Assembly (NCBI RefSeq): GCF_000382165.1
Contig: NZ_KB907713.1
Location: 36,703-100,702 of the forward strand
Direction of reading: 5' to 3'
Origin: Arsukibacterium perlucidum DSM 18276
GTDB lineage: Bacteria > Pseudomonadota > Gammaproteobacteria > Enterobacterales > Alteromonadaceae
DNA: 64,000 bases
Shown: piece after piece, positions 18,185-27,582 of the stretch
Layout of the letters: every line of letters begins with the position of its first letter
Position numbering within the stretch: the stretch's first letter is position 1
The notes under the pieces: generated by a model
Told to the model about the DNA's origin: nothing
Databases searched by the model: none
The model's input: the letters and a program-made list of their open reading frames with translations, nothing else
Program-made: the position numbers and the translations under genes

Positions 18185-18598
18185 TCAATCAGCTGTTGCG
18201 GCAGCAGCTGGTGCGGTTTGCAGTGAATAATAGAATGCCAGCGCGCTAATGTCGGCGTCATTCAGACCGCGGGCCTGCGGGGTCATCAGCGCATGTTTAC
18301 GCTCGCCACTGCGATAGGCTGCTAACGCGCTGGCTAACTCCTGCTCGCTACGGCCGGCCAGGCTGGGGTAATTAGGATGACTGGATACACCATTACGGCC
18401 ATGGCAGGAGGCGCAGCTATATGCTTTCAGCTGGCCCTGCTCAAACAGCTGGCGCTGTGGCTCAGTCAGATTGGCAGTAAGTTGCTGCTGACTGGCATCG
18501 GGGGTGGGGTCGGTACAGGCGCTGAGACTACTCAGCGCCATAACAGTTACTGCAGTAAATAATGTTACACGTCTGGTGGGGGCTAAGGCTTGGTTCAT
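18185..18598 (-). CDS. Mono-heme c-type cytochrome lipoprotein
   Basis: This 137-residue protein has an N-terminal lipoprotein signal ending in the lipobox LSAC (Cys near residue 27). It has one heme-binding motif, CASCHG, in the class I cytochrome c fold, and a candidate distal Met in HALMTPQARGL. It probably shuttles electrons in the periplasm while tethered to a membrane. The ATG at 18598 is chosen because of AGGAGC 7 nt upstream. It lies 71 nt downstream of the alpha-amylase gene on the same strand, but with its own good ribosome-binding site, so a functional link to amylase is not implied. Confidence 0.9.
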   Translation of the reverse strand: MNQALAPTRRVTLFTAVTVMALSSLSACTDPTPDASQQQLTANLTEPQRQLFEQGQLKAYSCASCHGRNGVSSHPNYPSLAGRSEQELASALAAYRSGERKHALMTPQARGLNDADISALAFYYSLQTAPAAAATAD

Positions 18599-18669
18599 AA
18601 CAGCTCCTGAAATTGGTTGCTTCAGCCTGCCATAATGCCTGAAAAAAGCCCAGCAAATACCACTTAAGG

Positions 18670-20079
18670 TTAGTCGGCATACCACATTCTGGCCTGGCGG
18701 GCCGGAATGCTGAAGCTATGATTACTGCCGCTAATGCTGAAGGTCGCGCCGCCGCTCAGCACATCGCGGTAAGTGCGGTACCAGTAAAAGCGGCCATTGG
18801 TGTTAACATTAAAGGTGACCTGACTCCCGCATTTATTAATGCCAACCACCCCTTGCTGGCCGCGGCGGAATAATATAGCGCAGTTACTCGAGGCCAGTAC
18901 TTCCATACCCAGGCCTTGCATCCGGTTATGAAAATTAATCATCCGCTGCATAAAAGTAGCACGATAAGCATTAAGCCAACGGTTATTGTCAGTACCGGTG
19001 CTGTCGCTGAACACCAGCGGTTTACCGCCATCCCGGCCCATCACATAAGCGTAGGCCAGGTACTCGTCGGTTTGGTCCATAATCAGGTAACGAAAGCCAT
19101 CGTTTGTTGGAATATCATGAGTAATGGTAAATGTCACCGCCCGGTTATTGGCCAGTGCCTGGCCATAGGCCAGCGGGTTCACCAGCTCATTCATGCTGCC
19201 ACTGGGGTTAAACGCCCGGCGCAGGCTTTCAAATAGCGGAAAATCGTAGGCTTTATGATCGGTATATTGTAAATAAGGTGCCAGAAAACTGCTGTATTCA
19301 TTATTGCCAGCGCCACCGCTGGTAATAATTTCGCCAAATACATACATGCCGTTTTTGATATCAGCAGTGAAAATCTGGTTAATATGCCAGATGGTCATAT
19401 GCTTGGCAGCATCGACCCGAAAACCCTTTACGCCCATGGTTTTAAGGGCCTGCAAGTAGCTACGTTGTTGCTGCAATACCCAGCTGTTAGGGTTTAAATC
19501 GGGTAAGCCACTATCACCGCCACCGCCGCATAAACGCCAGTTCTGCACCTGCCAGACATCGTTGTAATTCTGAATACAGTTAGCCGGGTTAAAATCCCAG
19601 GGACTGAATATTCCCTGGCTCAAATTGCCAAACAGCCGCTGATTATTCCAATAGCCGGGGTTGCCGGCATAGCTGTTTAACGCTGCCTGGCCGGGGAAGT
19701 CAGTGGCACCATTGCGCTCGTTAGCCATATGGTTTAAAACGATGTCGGCATAAACCTCTACCCGCCGTGCCGGGTTACTGTCGTTCAGTGCATTAATCAT
19801 CGCCTGAAATGATTGCTTATTGCCTTTGCAGTGGTCAATAACCCTAATATCCTGTGGCTGATAACGTTGCCACCAGGCACAGTTACCGGCGTTAGATTTC
19901 AATGGTGGGGCAACCAGTACCGCTTTATAACCGAGATTTTTTATTTCCTCGGCCCTGTTAGCTACCTCGTTATAATGCCAGTCGAAGGCATGTAAAATAA
20001 CGTCAGCCAGTGCCTGTGGCGTGATAAACAGCAATATGCCAAGCAGCATACTGCGACAAGTTAAGGTAAAAGCTCGCAT
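18670..20079 (-). CDS. Secreted alpha-amylase (GH13)
   Basis: This 469-residue enzyme has a signal peptide (about 3-25, cleavage at ALA-D). The catalytic barrel shows GH13 regions I (YADIVLNHM, 110-118), II (GFRVDAAKH, nucleophile Asp223), III (VFGEII, acid/base Glu250) and IV (TITHDIPTND, Asp322). The invariant 'NHD' is therefore replaced by THD here, as in some bacterial amylases. A C-terminal beta domain follows (about 390-469). It hydrolyses internal alpha-1,4 bonds of starch outside the cell or in the periplasm. The upstream 291 nt (20080-20370) holds both this promoter and that of endonuclease I, with no gene seen in it. It is intact and of standard length. Confidence 0.95.
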   Translation of the reverse strand: MRAFTLTCRSMLLGILLFITPQALADVILHAFDWHYNEVANRAEEIKNLGYKAVLVAPPLKSNAGNCAWWQRYQPQDIRVIDHCKGNKQSFQAMINALNDSNPARRVEVYADIVLNHMANERNGATDFPGQAALNSYAGNPGYWNNQRLFGNLSQGIFSPWDFNPANCIQNYNDVWQVQNWRLCGGGGDSGLPDLNPNSWVLQQQRSYLQALKTMGVKGFRVDAAKHMTIWHINQIFTADIKNGMYVFGEIITSGGAGNNEYSSFLAPYLQYTDHKAYDFPLFESLRRAFNPSGSMNELVNPLAYGQALANNRAVTFTITHDIPTNDGFRYLIMDQTDEYLAYAYVMGRDGGKPLVFSDSTGTDNNRWLNAYRATFMQRMINFHNRMQGLGMEVLASSNCAILFRRGQQGVVGINKCGSQVTFNVNTNGRFYWYRTYRDVLSGGATFSISGSNHSFSIPARQARMWYAD

Positions 20080-20370
20080 GTTTTCGTCCTGTAATTTATT
20101 GTTTTGCAAGACATCCGTGCATGAGCCGCCAGCATAGCCAGCGAAGTGTTAGTGACAACCAGACCCCTTTAACACAACTTCAGCATACTTAGCTGTTGCC
20201 ATGAAATATTGTTATTTCACGCCAAAATGACAAATGATTTACAGTTTATAAATAATGGGAACGTTCGGCAGCCGGCTTAGGGCAAAACGGGCAATGGAAC
20301 CGCGTGATAACTCAGCATGCTTCGGGTTATAGTAAGCACCCGGCAGTTTCACTGAAGTAAGTGGTAGTGA

Positions 20371-21111
20371 ATGAAGTTATTTTCTTTTGTTGGCAGCAGC
20401 TTACTGCTGCTGTTGTCAGTTGTAATTCAGGCGGCACCAGCCAATTTTGATCAGGCAAAAAAGCTGGCGCAGTTGATCCACGCGCCCGGGACCAGCAGCT
20501 TTTACTGCGATTGCCCGATTCGCTGGCAGGGCAATAAGGGCATTCCCGACCTGAAAAGTTGTGGTTATCAGGTACGCAAAAACGGCCCGCGGGCAAACCG
20601 GATTGAATGGGAGCATGTGGTACCGGCCCATCATTTTGGCCATCAGCGTCAATGCTGGCAAAACGGTGGCCGCAAAAACTGCGTGAAGACAGACAGCGTA
20701 TTCCGGATGATGGAAGCAGATTTATACAATCTGGTACCGGCGATAGGTGAGGTCAATGGTGATCGCAGTAATTATCGGTTTGGTGTGTTGCCTGCTGCGC
20801 CGGTACAACACGGCGCCTGCCCGGTCAAGGTCGATTTTAAGCAGCGGGTGTTCGAGCCCCCGATGCAGGTAAGGGGCGATATTGCCCGTACTTACTTTTA
20901 TATGGCCGACAAATATAACCTGACGCTGTCACGCGCTCAGCAACAACTGTTTATGGCCTGGCATAAACAAGACCCGGTAAGTGCGGCAGAGTTGCAGCTA
21001 AACCAGCGCACTCGTCAGCATATGGGCCACGATAACCCTTTTATCAGCGGCAATCGGGAGTGGCAGCTGGGTTATCGCCCAACAGGTTATGGTTTAGTCG
21101 TCAGTTATTAG
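20371..21111 (+). CDS. Endonuclease I family periplasmic/extracellular nuclease
   Basis: This 246-residue protein has a signal peptide (about 4-22, cleavage after IQAA). The beta-beta-alpha-metal nuclease core is present: RIEWEHVVPAHHFG, with the catalytic His and the metal ligands completed by NLVPAIGEVNGDRSNYRFG. Several cysteines (FYCDCPIRW, KSCGYQ, RQCWQ, KNCVK) suit disulfides in the periplasm. It resembles Vvn/Dns/EndA enzymes that degrade incoming or environmental DNA non-specifically. It is divergent from the amylase gene and followed by a Crp/Fnr regulator 92 nt later. An intact secreted nuclease may limit transformation or serve phosphate scavenging (inference). Confidence 0.93.
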   Translation: MKLFSFVGSSLLLLLSVVIQAAPANFDQAKKLAQLIHAPGTSSFYCDCPIRWQGNKGIPDLKSCGYQVRKNGPRANRIEWEHVVPAHHFGHQRQCWQNGGRKNCVKTDSVFRMMEADLYNLVPAIGEVNGDRSNYRFGVLPAAPVQHGACPVKVDFKQRVFEPPMQVRGDIARTYFYMADKYNLTLSRAQQQLFMAWHKQDPVSAAELQLNQRTRQHMGHDNPFISGNREWQLGYRPTGYGLVVSY

Positions 21112-21203
21112 TAAATCACAGCGGCACCGCTTAACCTAAACTATAGTGATATTAACCACTTAAAAATGGGTCAGAGTGATTTTTCTTATCGACAGGATCA
21201 GCC

Positions 21204-21893
21204 ATGCCGCATAATCCGTTAAAACAGCACAGTATCTGGTTTAATTCGCTTAGCGAAACGCAGCAACAGCAGTTGCTTGCGCAGGCTACCGTTTGCCTGC
21301 TGGCGGCAGGCCAGCGTCTTTTTACCCGGGGTGACAGCTTTGATGGCATTTACGCATTGGTTGAAGGGGCTATTTTGATCTCAGGAGTGAACCGTCATGG
21401 ACAGCAGGCGCTGTTAACCATAATTGAGCCGGGCGACTGGTTTGGCGAAATTGCCTTATTTGATTTAAAGCCCCGCACCCACGATGCCACCGCCAGCGTT
21501 GACAGTATCCTGTTGCATCTCAGTGCGGCGGCGTTACAGCAGTTGTTACAGCAACCATTATGGTGGCGCAGTTTTGGCCAGTTGCTTACCAATAAAGTAC
21601 GGCTGGTATTTCAGGTGCTGGAAGATATCAGCCTGCAATCAAGCCAGGTGCGGCTTGCCAGGCGACTGTTGATGTTATGCCGGGTGCATCAGCAAGCCGA
21701 TGGCCGCTGGCTTATTCCTATTCAACAAGAACAATTGGGCCAATTGCTGGCATTGTCGCGCCAGACCATAAATCAGCAATTACAGGCCCTGGCGCAGCAG
21801 CATATTGTGCGCAGTGCTTACGGCAAAATTGAAATTTTGGATATGGCGGCATTAAAATCACTGGCAGAACTGAGTAATAACACTGAGCAATAA
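21204..21893 (+). CDS. Crp/Fnr family transcriptional regulator
   Basis: This is a 229-residue protein. The N-terminal cyclic-nucleotide-binding fold (about 15-130) shows GDSFDGIYALVEGAILIS and the phosphate-binding-cassette-like GDWFGEIALFDLKPRTHDATA. The C-terminal Crp helix-turn-helix contains IQQEQLGQLLALSRQTINQQLQAL. There is no Fnr-type N-terminal cysteine cluster, so it is more Crp-like than oxygen-sensing, and its ligand is unknown. It stands alone, with a terminator just after the stop, and no obvious target is adjacent. Family assignment is confident. Confidence 0.92.
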   Translation: MPHNPLKQHSIWFNSLSETQQQQLLAQATVCLLAAGQRLFTRGDSFDGIYALVEGAILISGVNRHGQQALLTIIEPGDWFGEIALFDLKPRTHDATASVDSILLHLSAAALQQLLQQPLWWRSFGQLLTNKVRLVFQVLEDISLQSSQVRLARRLLMLCRVHQQADGRWLIPIQQEQLGQLLALSRQTINQQLQALAQQHIVRSAYGKIEILDMAALKSLAELSNNTEQ

Positions 21894-21896
21894 CAA

Positions 21897-21918
21897 TGTC
21901 GGCTAGCTGACAGTTTTT
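21897..21918 (+). terminator. Rho-independent terminator of the Crp/Fnr gene
   Basis: TGTCGGCTAGCTGACA is a near-perfect palindrome (one G-T pair) directly after the stop codon. It is followed by GTTTTT, giving a compact hairpin plus U-run. Confidence 0.6.
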
Positions 21919-21969
21919 AGCTTTTCACTTCGCTAAGCTGTACTCCCGCATTAACCGGAGTAAATAACC

Positions 21970-22470
21970 ATGAAAACCCTGACTGAACACCTGAGCCAGT
22001 ATGCGCTGTATCATCGCGACCAGCGTAATATCCGTACTCACTATGTTGGCATACCGTTAATAGTGGTGGCGATATTCAGCTTGTTGTCACTACCGCTGGT
22101 AAGCCTATCGGATATTATGCTTACCCCGGCCTTGTTGCTGTTTATCGCCACAGCGATTTTTTACTTCCGGCTTGATTTACGCTTTGGTCTGGTAATGCTG
22201 CTGGTTAGCGGCAGCTGTTTTGCTCTGGCAACCTTGCTGGCGGCTCAGCCTTTTGCTATCTGGCTTGGCAGCTCACTGGGGCTGTTTATTGCGGGCTGGA
22301 TACTGCAGTTTATCGGCCATTATTATGAAGGCAAAAAGCCGGCTTTTGTCGATGATATTGTTGGCCTGTTTGTTGGCCCGTTATTTGTTGTTGCCGAAAT
22401 TGGTTTTATTCTGGGGCTACGAAAAGAGTTGCAGCACGAAATCGAACAAATCGCCGGTAAGATCCACTAA
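21970..22470 (+). CDS. Mpo1-like / DUF962 family membrane protein
   Basis: This 166-residue protein belongs to the Mpo1 (YGL010w-like) family. It has the conserved His-rich opening YALYHRDQRNIRTHYVGIP and the second motif IGHYYEGKKPAFVDD, which supply the iron-binding histidines. Three or four hydrophobic helices lie between (about 28-45, 50-62, 72-88, 92-108). Yeast Mpo1 is an Fe(II)-dependent dioxygenase that alpha-oxidises 2-hydroxy fatty acids; bacterial members are presumed to do similar lipid chemistry, but this is not shown here. The ATG follows ACCGGAGTAAATAACC, a good ribosome-binding site. Monocistronic. Confidence 0.88.
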   Translation: MKTLTEHLSQYALYHRDQRNIRTHYVGIPLIVVAIFSLLSLPLVSLSDIMLTPALLLFIATAIFYFRLDLRFGLVMLLVSGSCFALATLLAAQPFAIWLGSSLGLFIAGWILQFIGHYYEGKKPAFVDDIVGLFVGPLFVVAEIGFILGLRKELQHEIEQIAGKIH

Positions 22471-22545
22471 TCCTGCTAAACGGGTTGATCTGGCAACGGC
22501 TGACAGCCTAGACTGGGCTTAAAAAAATAATCAAGGAATTATAAA

Positions 22546-23166
22546 GTGCCGACATCATTTATTGTGGTAGACGATTTTCTGGATAATCCTCATCAGCTGC
22601 GCGACGCAGGCCTTAGCTTAACTTATCCTGAGGTGCAGGGAAATTATCCGGGCAGGAATTCAACACAGCGGGTAAATCTTGAAGGGCTCAATAACCAGGT
22701 GTCAAGATTGGTTGGTGAACCGCTAATGGCAATGGCGCATAATCAGGCGCATGGCAAATTCCGGATTGCGTCGGCTAATGATGTCGGTAAGGCAAAAGTG
22801 CATGTGGATAGCTCACACTGGTCTGGTATTTTGTATTTATCGCGACCAGAAGATTGCAGAGGTGGTACTGAGTTCTTCCGGCATAAAGCCACCAATACTG
22901 AGCGTGTTCCTTACAATGATCAGGAGTCGATGCAAAGATTTGGTGCGCCTTCAGCCAAGCAGTGGATTGCAGACTTGCTGGACACTGATACCAACGATGA
23001 TTCGAAGTGGGAGATGACGCATAGGATCCCAATGCGCTTTAACCGGCTTATTTTACTGCGGCCCTGGCTCTGGCACTCGGCGGGGGAATCCTTTGGTACC
23101 ACTCTTGAAAACTCCAGAATGGTTTATCTGATGTTTTTTGCCTCCGCTGCCGCCGCCAGGCGTTAA
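22546..23166 (+). CDS. DUF6445 family protein, 2OG-Fe(II) oxygenase-like
   Basis: This 206-residue protein starts at GTG with AAGGAA upstream. The opening FIVVDDFLDNPHQLRDAG and the metal-site pattern HVDSSHWSGILYLS (His86, Asp88) plus distal LRPWLWHSAG (His177) match DUF6445. This group has the double-stranded beta-helix of 2-oxoglutarate-Fe(II) oxygenases and is often found near flavin-dependent halogenases in marine bacteria. GGTEFFRHK is also typical. Here no halogenase is adjacent, so the substrate is unknown. The catalytic role is inference from the HxD...H triad. Confidence 0.82.
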   Translation: MPTSFIVVDDFLDNPHQLRDAGLSLTYPEVQGNYPGRNSTQRVNLEGLNNQVSRLVGEPLMAMAHNQAHGKFRIASANDVGKAKVHVDSSHWSGILYLSRPEDCRGGTEFFRHKATNTERVPYNDQESMQRFGAPSAKQWIADLLDTDTNDDSKWEMTHRIPMRFNRLILLRPWLWHSAGESFGTTLENSRMVYLMFFASAAAARR

Positions 23167-23199
23167 CAGCCTGGCCTGGCAACAACTATTGTTGTGAAA

Positions 23200-23595
23200 T
23201 TACTCTTCTGCAGCTGCGCTAGGCTGGCAGCGGCCAGTGCTTAGCTGCACGCTGCGACCGCTGGCCGGGTGGCTGAGCAGACACTGCTCATCAACTTGTT
23301 GTAGCTCCAGTAAAATAGCTGGCTGCTGGTGACGGCCCATAATGGGCCGGCCTTGCGGGTCACGTAAAATGGCTTGTTCAAGCAACAGCTGATGACTACT
23401 TACAAACGCATTGTCGGCCAGTTTTACCGGCTCACCGCCAATCAGTTCAATGATAGCTTGTTGTAACTCTGCTTTTACCGCCGGGCTCATATTCGTAAGC
23501 CGGGCTGGCTGTGGCTCAGCCTGGGTCATGCTACAACCTGCCAGCACGCTAATGCCAGCCAGCAGGCTGACGCTTAATAGTGATCCACGCTGCAT
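23200..23595 (-). CDS. Small lipoprotein of unknown function
   Basis: This 131-residue protein has a lipoprotein signal peptide with lipobox LAGC (Cys21). The mature part is soluble, with a predicted helix (SPAVKAELQQAIIELIGG) followed by strands and one Cys pair (DEQCLLSHP, TGRCQPS). Its start overlaps the stop of the S41 protease gene by one base (TAATG), so it is almost surely translated with it. It may be an accessory or substrate factor of that protease (inference). No family recognised. Confidence 0.75.
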   Translation of the reverse strand: MQRGSLLSVSLLAGISVLAGCSMTQAEPQPARLTNMSPAVKAELQQAIIELIGGEPVKLADNAFVSSHQLLLEQAILRDPQGRPIMGRHQQPAILLELQQVDEQCLLSHPASGRSVQLSTGRCQPSAAAEE

Positions 23596-25235
23596 TATTG
23601 CGGGTCCTTAGCAGGCTTAATCGGCTGATTAAGTTTATTTTCCAGCAGAAAGGCTTTCATCCTCGGATCCTGACGCTGAATGCTCAAACCACTGTCATCG
23701 CTAATACGCTGCTGCTGGCTCAGGCTTTGGCTGGCCACACCCATAGGGCAGCTGTCATTGGCAGCATAATGTAGCGCGCTGGCCAGCATTCTTTCACTCG
23801 GGTCACCCAACTGGGCTGAGAAGTCATCCGCTACCTGGCAACCCTTTACATCAGCAGCAAATACCGGTGCCGGGGTAGGAACGAAACCGTCGGCATACTC
23901 GCCAAAGTCTTTGGCATTGGCGCCGCTAAACTGAATAGTAAAATAGGTGGTGCCACAGTTATCGGTTGGGTAAAAGCCATAAGGTTTACCACAGGTTTTA
24001 TCGCCAATCAGAATAACTTCAACATCGATACCGCGTAAGCCGTTAATAAATGCTTCACTGGCCGAACAGGTATCGCCGGTTGATAATACAAAAATCCGGT
24101 TCAGGTTCAATGCTGGCAACGGAGTGCTGGTTAACAGGCCGCCTTCATAGTCAATTTCAAAACCGTAAAACGGCATCGGGCTAAGTGGCCGGTTGTTTAT
24201 CGGATCGCGGTTCGGGTGCTTATCATTAAAGATGGTTTTCTCGAATATCCGGTCCTGAATAATCGCATCACCAGTTACCATATAAGCAAATTGCGAAGCC
24301 AGCGCCAGCAAACCACCGCCGTTGTAGCGTAAGTCGAGAACAACCTCTGTAACATTCGCATCGGCAAAGCTGTTAACAGCACTGATCAGTTGCGGCTGCG
24401 CCAGGGCAATATGGCTGTTAAATTGCAAATAACCTACTTTGCCGGCGCTGGTATCCAGTACCTTAACATTTTGCACCGGGCTGCTGGCAACATCGGCCGA
24501 GGTCATGGCAACGGTCAGGGTTTGACCGTCATTGGTTAAAAATACAAATTCATGCTGTTCACCAGCACTCTCTGGGAATAGCGCGGCGTTAATTATATTG
24601 ACACCTGCTTGACCGCCTTCATTTACAAAATCAACCCCATCAACTTCTATCAGAGCAGCTCCACGCAGGATATTGGAGTTAGCCGCTGGAGACTGAGGTT
24701 CGGTATACTTTACAACAAGTGACCGCGGTGGCGTAGTGCTGCCAACTGACCAGCTGATACCATAACCTGAGCTAACGCCAGACTGAGTTCGCTGGCGATA
24801 ATTGGCGGTACTTTCGGAATAGTGGAAATTGTCTTTCGCGGCGCCCGAGTCAGTCAGTTCGTCGGTCTTGAGTTGATCGAAAAAGGCTTTAACGGTACTG
24901 AAATTGGCCGGATTATTGTCAGGTAACTCGCGATACCATAAGTAGGTATTATTGCTCCACGAACGCAACCACATTTTTTCATGCATGCTGGCGCCTGCGC
25001 GGTCGGGATAAGGCTGGTTGTCGTTATACGGATCGGTGCCGGTCCGTGGTGTGGCGCAGTAATTTTTAAAGTTACTTTCTGCCGCAAATACCCCTGCTGT
25101 CCAGGTGGGAGCACTAACGCCAGACCCGCCGCCAGAGCCACCAGTGCCGCCGGTACCAGCGGTGTTGCCAGAGCCACCGCCACCACAGGCAGTGAGTAAA
25201 ATAACAGATGAGACCAGCAAGCTGCGTTTAAACAT
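23595..25235 (-). CDS. S41 family (C-terminal processing) peptidase lipoprotein
   Basis: This 546-residue protein has lipobox LTAC (Cys17) followed by a Gly/Ser-rich linker. A PDZ-like region lies near residues 180-260 (GAALIEVDGVDFVNEGG). The S41 core is LDLRYNGGGLL, then VLSTGDTCSASEAFINGL with the nucleophile Ser, then GDKTCGKPYG with the general-base Lys. It is a surface or periplasmic tail-specific-type protease. The ATG at 25235 has AAGGAT upstream; two other in-frame starts lie 12-18 nt further out. It is the first gene of a two-gene operon with the small lipoprotein. The substrate is unknown. Confidence 0.9.
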   Translation of the reverse strand: MFKRSLLVSSVILLTACGGGGSGNTAGTGGTGGSGGGSGVSAPTWTAGVFAAESNFKNYCATPRTGTDPYNDNQPYPDRAGASMHEKMWLRSWSNNTYLWYRELPDNNPANFSTVKAFFDQLKTDELTDSGAAKDNFHYSESTANYRQRTQSGVSSGYGISWSVGSTTPPRSLVVKYTEPQSPAANSNILRGAALIEVDGVDFVNEGGQAGVNIINAALFPESAGEQHEFVFLTNDGQTLTVAMTSADVASSPVQNVKVLDTSAGKVGYLQFNSHIALAQPQLISAVNSFADANVTEVVLDLRYNGGGLLALASQFAYMVTGDAIIQDRIFEKTIFNDKHPNRDPINNRPLSPMPFYGFEIDYEGGLLTSTPLPALNLNRIFVLSTGDTCSASEAFINGLRGIDVEVILIGDKTCGKPYGFYPTDNCGTTYFTIQFSGANAKDFGEYADGFVPTPAPVFAADVKGCQVADDFSAQLGDPSERMLASALHYAANDSCPMGVASQSLSQQQRISDDSGLSIQRQDPRMKAFLLENKLNQPIKPAKDPQ

Positions 25236-25505
25236 GGTTATCCTTACCACCATTAGTCAAAAAATGAAGGGCCACGATGCTTGTTAAGTTGTTAACAAAA
25301 CAGCGGGGTAAATGTAATTTCCAGTGGGCTGAAATTTAGCAAAATCGTAGCAAAACGGCAATTAATAAATTAAGTTGCAGTGTGGCGCTAACCGCCTATA
25401 AAATCGGGTAAAATCGCTGAACTACATGTTTTGTTACAATAAATGGCTGCTTAGCCCTCTGTTTAAGCTTAGATTAAACAGCAAATATTTTGTTCAGGAA
25501 CTGCC

Positions 25506-26546
25506 ATGGTCGCCTCTGTATCAGCTGAAGTCAGCCCGCAACCCGCACCTTTCAGGCTTATTCAGGCCGACGGTCAGCCACAATTTGGCATTTTCGGTCA
25601 GCCGGCCACTGAGCTGGGTGTAGCAGATTTTGATTATCGCACTGCCATGGATAAACCGGCATCCAGATTAGCGCGCTGGGCTCATTACAAGCAGTTTCAG
25701 TTTGTCAGCGTCAGCCACCCGGACTGGATACTGGCGGCGGCGATTGCCGATATCCGCTACCTGTGCTCTGGCTTTGCCTACTTTTATCAGAGCAGTACCG
25801 CCAGTTTAACCGAGTTTAAGCTGCTGCAACCGTTAGGGCGGCATAGCCAGATGAGTAGCTCACCCACCGCTGGGGTAGCGGCCATAACAGGCGGGAATAA
25901 CCGGATCTGGATTGAGCCCTGTGGCTATAGCTGGCGACTGGCTCTGCAAAGTAAACAACTGAATGCCGACTTATTGCTAAGCCCCGGTAAAATCGTCGAA
26001 CCGCTGGCTCTGTGTTTACCAACAGGCTACAACGGCTGGACTTACACTCAAAAACATAACGGGTTGCAGGTAACAGGAGATATTCAACAGCAGCAACAAC
26101 CTGTTGACGTGGCGGGTGCGCTGGGTGGTTATGATTTTTCGGCAGGTTATATGCGCCGGGAAACCAGTTGGCGCTGGGGTAGTTTAAGTGGCTATAGCGG
26201 CAGCGATAAAATTGGTTTTAATCTGGCGGCTGGGGTTAACGAAACCGGTGCCACTGAAAACTGCTGCTGGTTAAATGGTAAGCGTTATTTACTGCCAGCC
26301 GTGCATTTTAGTTTTAACAGGCTTAAACCAGATACGCCCTGGCAGCTCACCAGCCACTGTGGTGCGATACAACTGCAGTTTATTCCGGCGGCCAAACGGC
26401 AAGAGCGGTTGAACCTGGGGCTGCTTGCCAGTAACTTCCGCCAATATTGCGGCAGCTGGCATGGCACGATAACCCTTAGTGACGGCCAGCAAATTAATTT
26501 TAACGGCCAGCAGGGCCTGGCAGAAGATCACTTCGCCCGCTGGTAA
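25506..26546 (+). CDS. DUF2804 family protein
   Basis: This 346-residue soluble protein has the opening PFRLIQADGQPQFGIFG and the block ARWAHYKQFQFVSVSHPDWILAAAI typical of DUF2804. It is followed by repeated strand pairs including GYDFSAGYMRRETSWRW and a closing GTITLSDGQQINFNGQQGLAEDH. It has no signal peptide. The family resembles lipocalin-like or tocopherol-cyclase-like beta folds, but its function is not established. It is divergent from the S41 protease gene with 270 nt between, and convergent with rlmF. Intact. Confidence 0.85.
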   Translation: MVASVSAEVSPQPAPFRLIQADGQPQFGIFGQPATELGVADFDYRTAMDKPASRLARWAHYKQFQFVSVSHPDWILAAAIADIRYLCSGFAYFYQSSTASLTEFKLLQPLGRHSQMSSSPTAGVAAITGGNNRIWIEPCGYSWRLALQSKQLNADLLLSPGKIVEPLALCLPTGYNGWTYTQKHNGLQVTGDIQQQQQPVDVAGALGGYDFSAGYMRRETSWRWGSLSGYSGSDKIGFNLAAGVNETGATENCCWLNGKRYLLPAVHFSFNRLKPDTPWQLTSHCGAIQLQFIPAAKRQERLNLGLLASNFRQYCGSWHGTITLSDGQQINFNGQQGLAEDHFARW

Positions 26547-26581
26547 ACTCCTTACCGGAAAAGCATCTGCTAACAAAAAAC

Positions 26582-27478
26582 TTAAAAACGCCAGGCCAGC
26601 AGATGGCTGCTTTTCTGGCCCTGCTGCATGTTAATTGGTTTAATCTCAGCTGCACCAGCCTGGCGCGCAGCAGCCTGCAGGGCTTTCAGGTGGCTTTGTT
26701 GTGATACCAGGCTGCTGAACCAGCCAACCTGGCTGGCAAACTCAACGCTCTCACTAATAAGCTGTTTGATAAACGCCAACTCACCACCCGGACACCATAA
26801 TTCATGTTGCTGACCAGCAAAGTTGCGTTGCTGTGGGCTGTCAGGCAATTTCAGATTAGCTCTTTTGCGTTGATTGGCAGCGGCAGCCTCGGTGGCTGAA
26901 CTGTAAAATGGCGGATTGCAAACGGTTAACGCGAAGACATCGCCGGGCTGAATGATACCGCGCAGGATGCTGTTGCTATCAGGCTGGCGGCGCAGGCTTA
27001 TCTGGCCTTTTAATGTTGAGTTGCTATCAATAATCAGCTGCGCAGCGGTTAACGCCAGCGGGTCAATATCGGTGCCGACACAGCGCCAGCCATAGCTGCG
27101 GCTGGCAATAATTGGATAAATAAGGTTAGCACCACAACCAATATCCAGCATGCTGATTTGCTTACCTGTTGGCACGCCAGCGGGCCCGGCCAGTAAATCT
27201 GCGGCATAGTGAATATAGTCGGCCCGCCCCGGAATAGGCGGACACAAGTAACCCGGCGGCAGTTGCCAGTGGTTAATCTGATAGTAATGCTGCAGCAGCG
27301 CCGCATTTAACGCCTGCACCGAGTCGGGGTTACTGAAATTAATAGTTTGCTCACCACCAGGCGTTACGGTCAGATGTACCAGCAGCGGGGGATAGCCCTT
27401 GCTTAGCGCCGTTAAGTCGTAACGGCCCTGATGCGGGTTGCGGGGGTGCAGCTTGGCTGATTTTGTCATAGTGGTCAT
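26582..27478 (-). CDS. rlmF: 23S rRNA (adenine(1618)-N6)-methyltransferase RlmF
   Basis: This 298-residue enzyme uses S-adenosylmethionine to methylate N6 of A1618 in 23S rRNA. The signature start LHPRNPHQGRYDL, the cofactor site LDIGCGANLIYPI and the amino-methyltransferase motif NPPFYSS are all present. The length fits the E. coli enzyme (308). A second possible ATG lies nine bases in, and neither has a clear ribosome-binding site. It is convergent with the DUF2804 gene. No defect seen. Confidence 0.95.
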   Translation of the reverse strand: MTTMTKSAKLHPRNPHQGRYDLTALSKGYPPLLVHLTVTPGGEQTINFSNPDSVQALNAALLQHYYQINHWQLPPGYLCPPIPGRADYIHYAADLLAGPAGVPTGKQISMLDIGCGANLIYPIIASRSYGWRCVGTDIDPLALTAAQLIIDSNSTLKGQISLRRQPDSNSILRGIIQPGDVFALTVCNPPFYSSATEAAAANQRKRANLKLPDSPQQRNFAGQQHELWCPGGELAFIKQLISESVEFASQVGWFSSLVSQQSHLKALQAAARQAGAAEIKPINMQQGQKSSHLLAWRF

Positions 27479-27582
27479 AGTGACTGCAGTAACTTATTTT
27501 GCTGGCAGTTTACGTTATTCCAGTATGGCTTTGCGAATGGTATTATCTGAAGTCAGCTGACCTCAGGCGTTAAAATAGTTTG

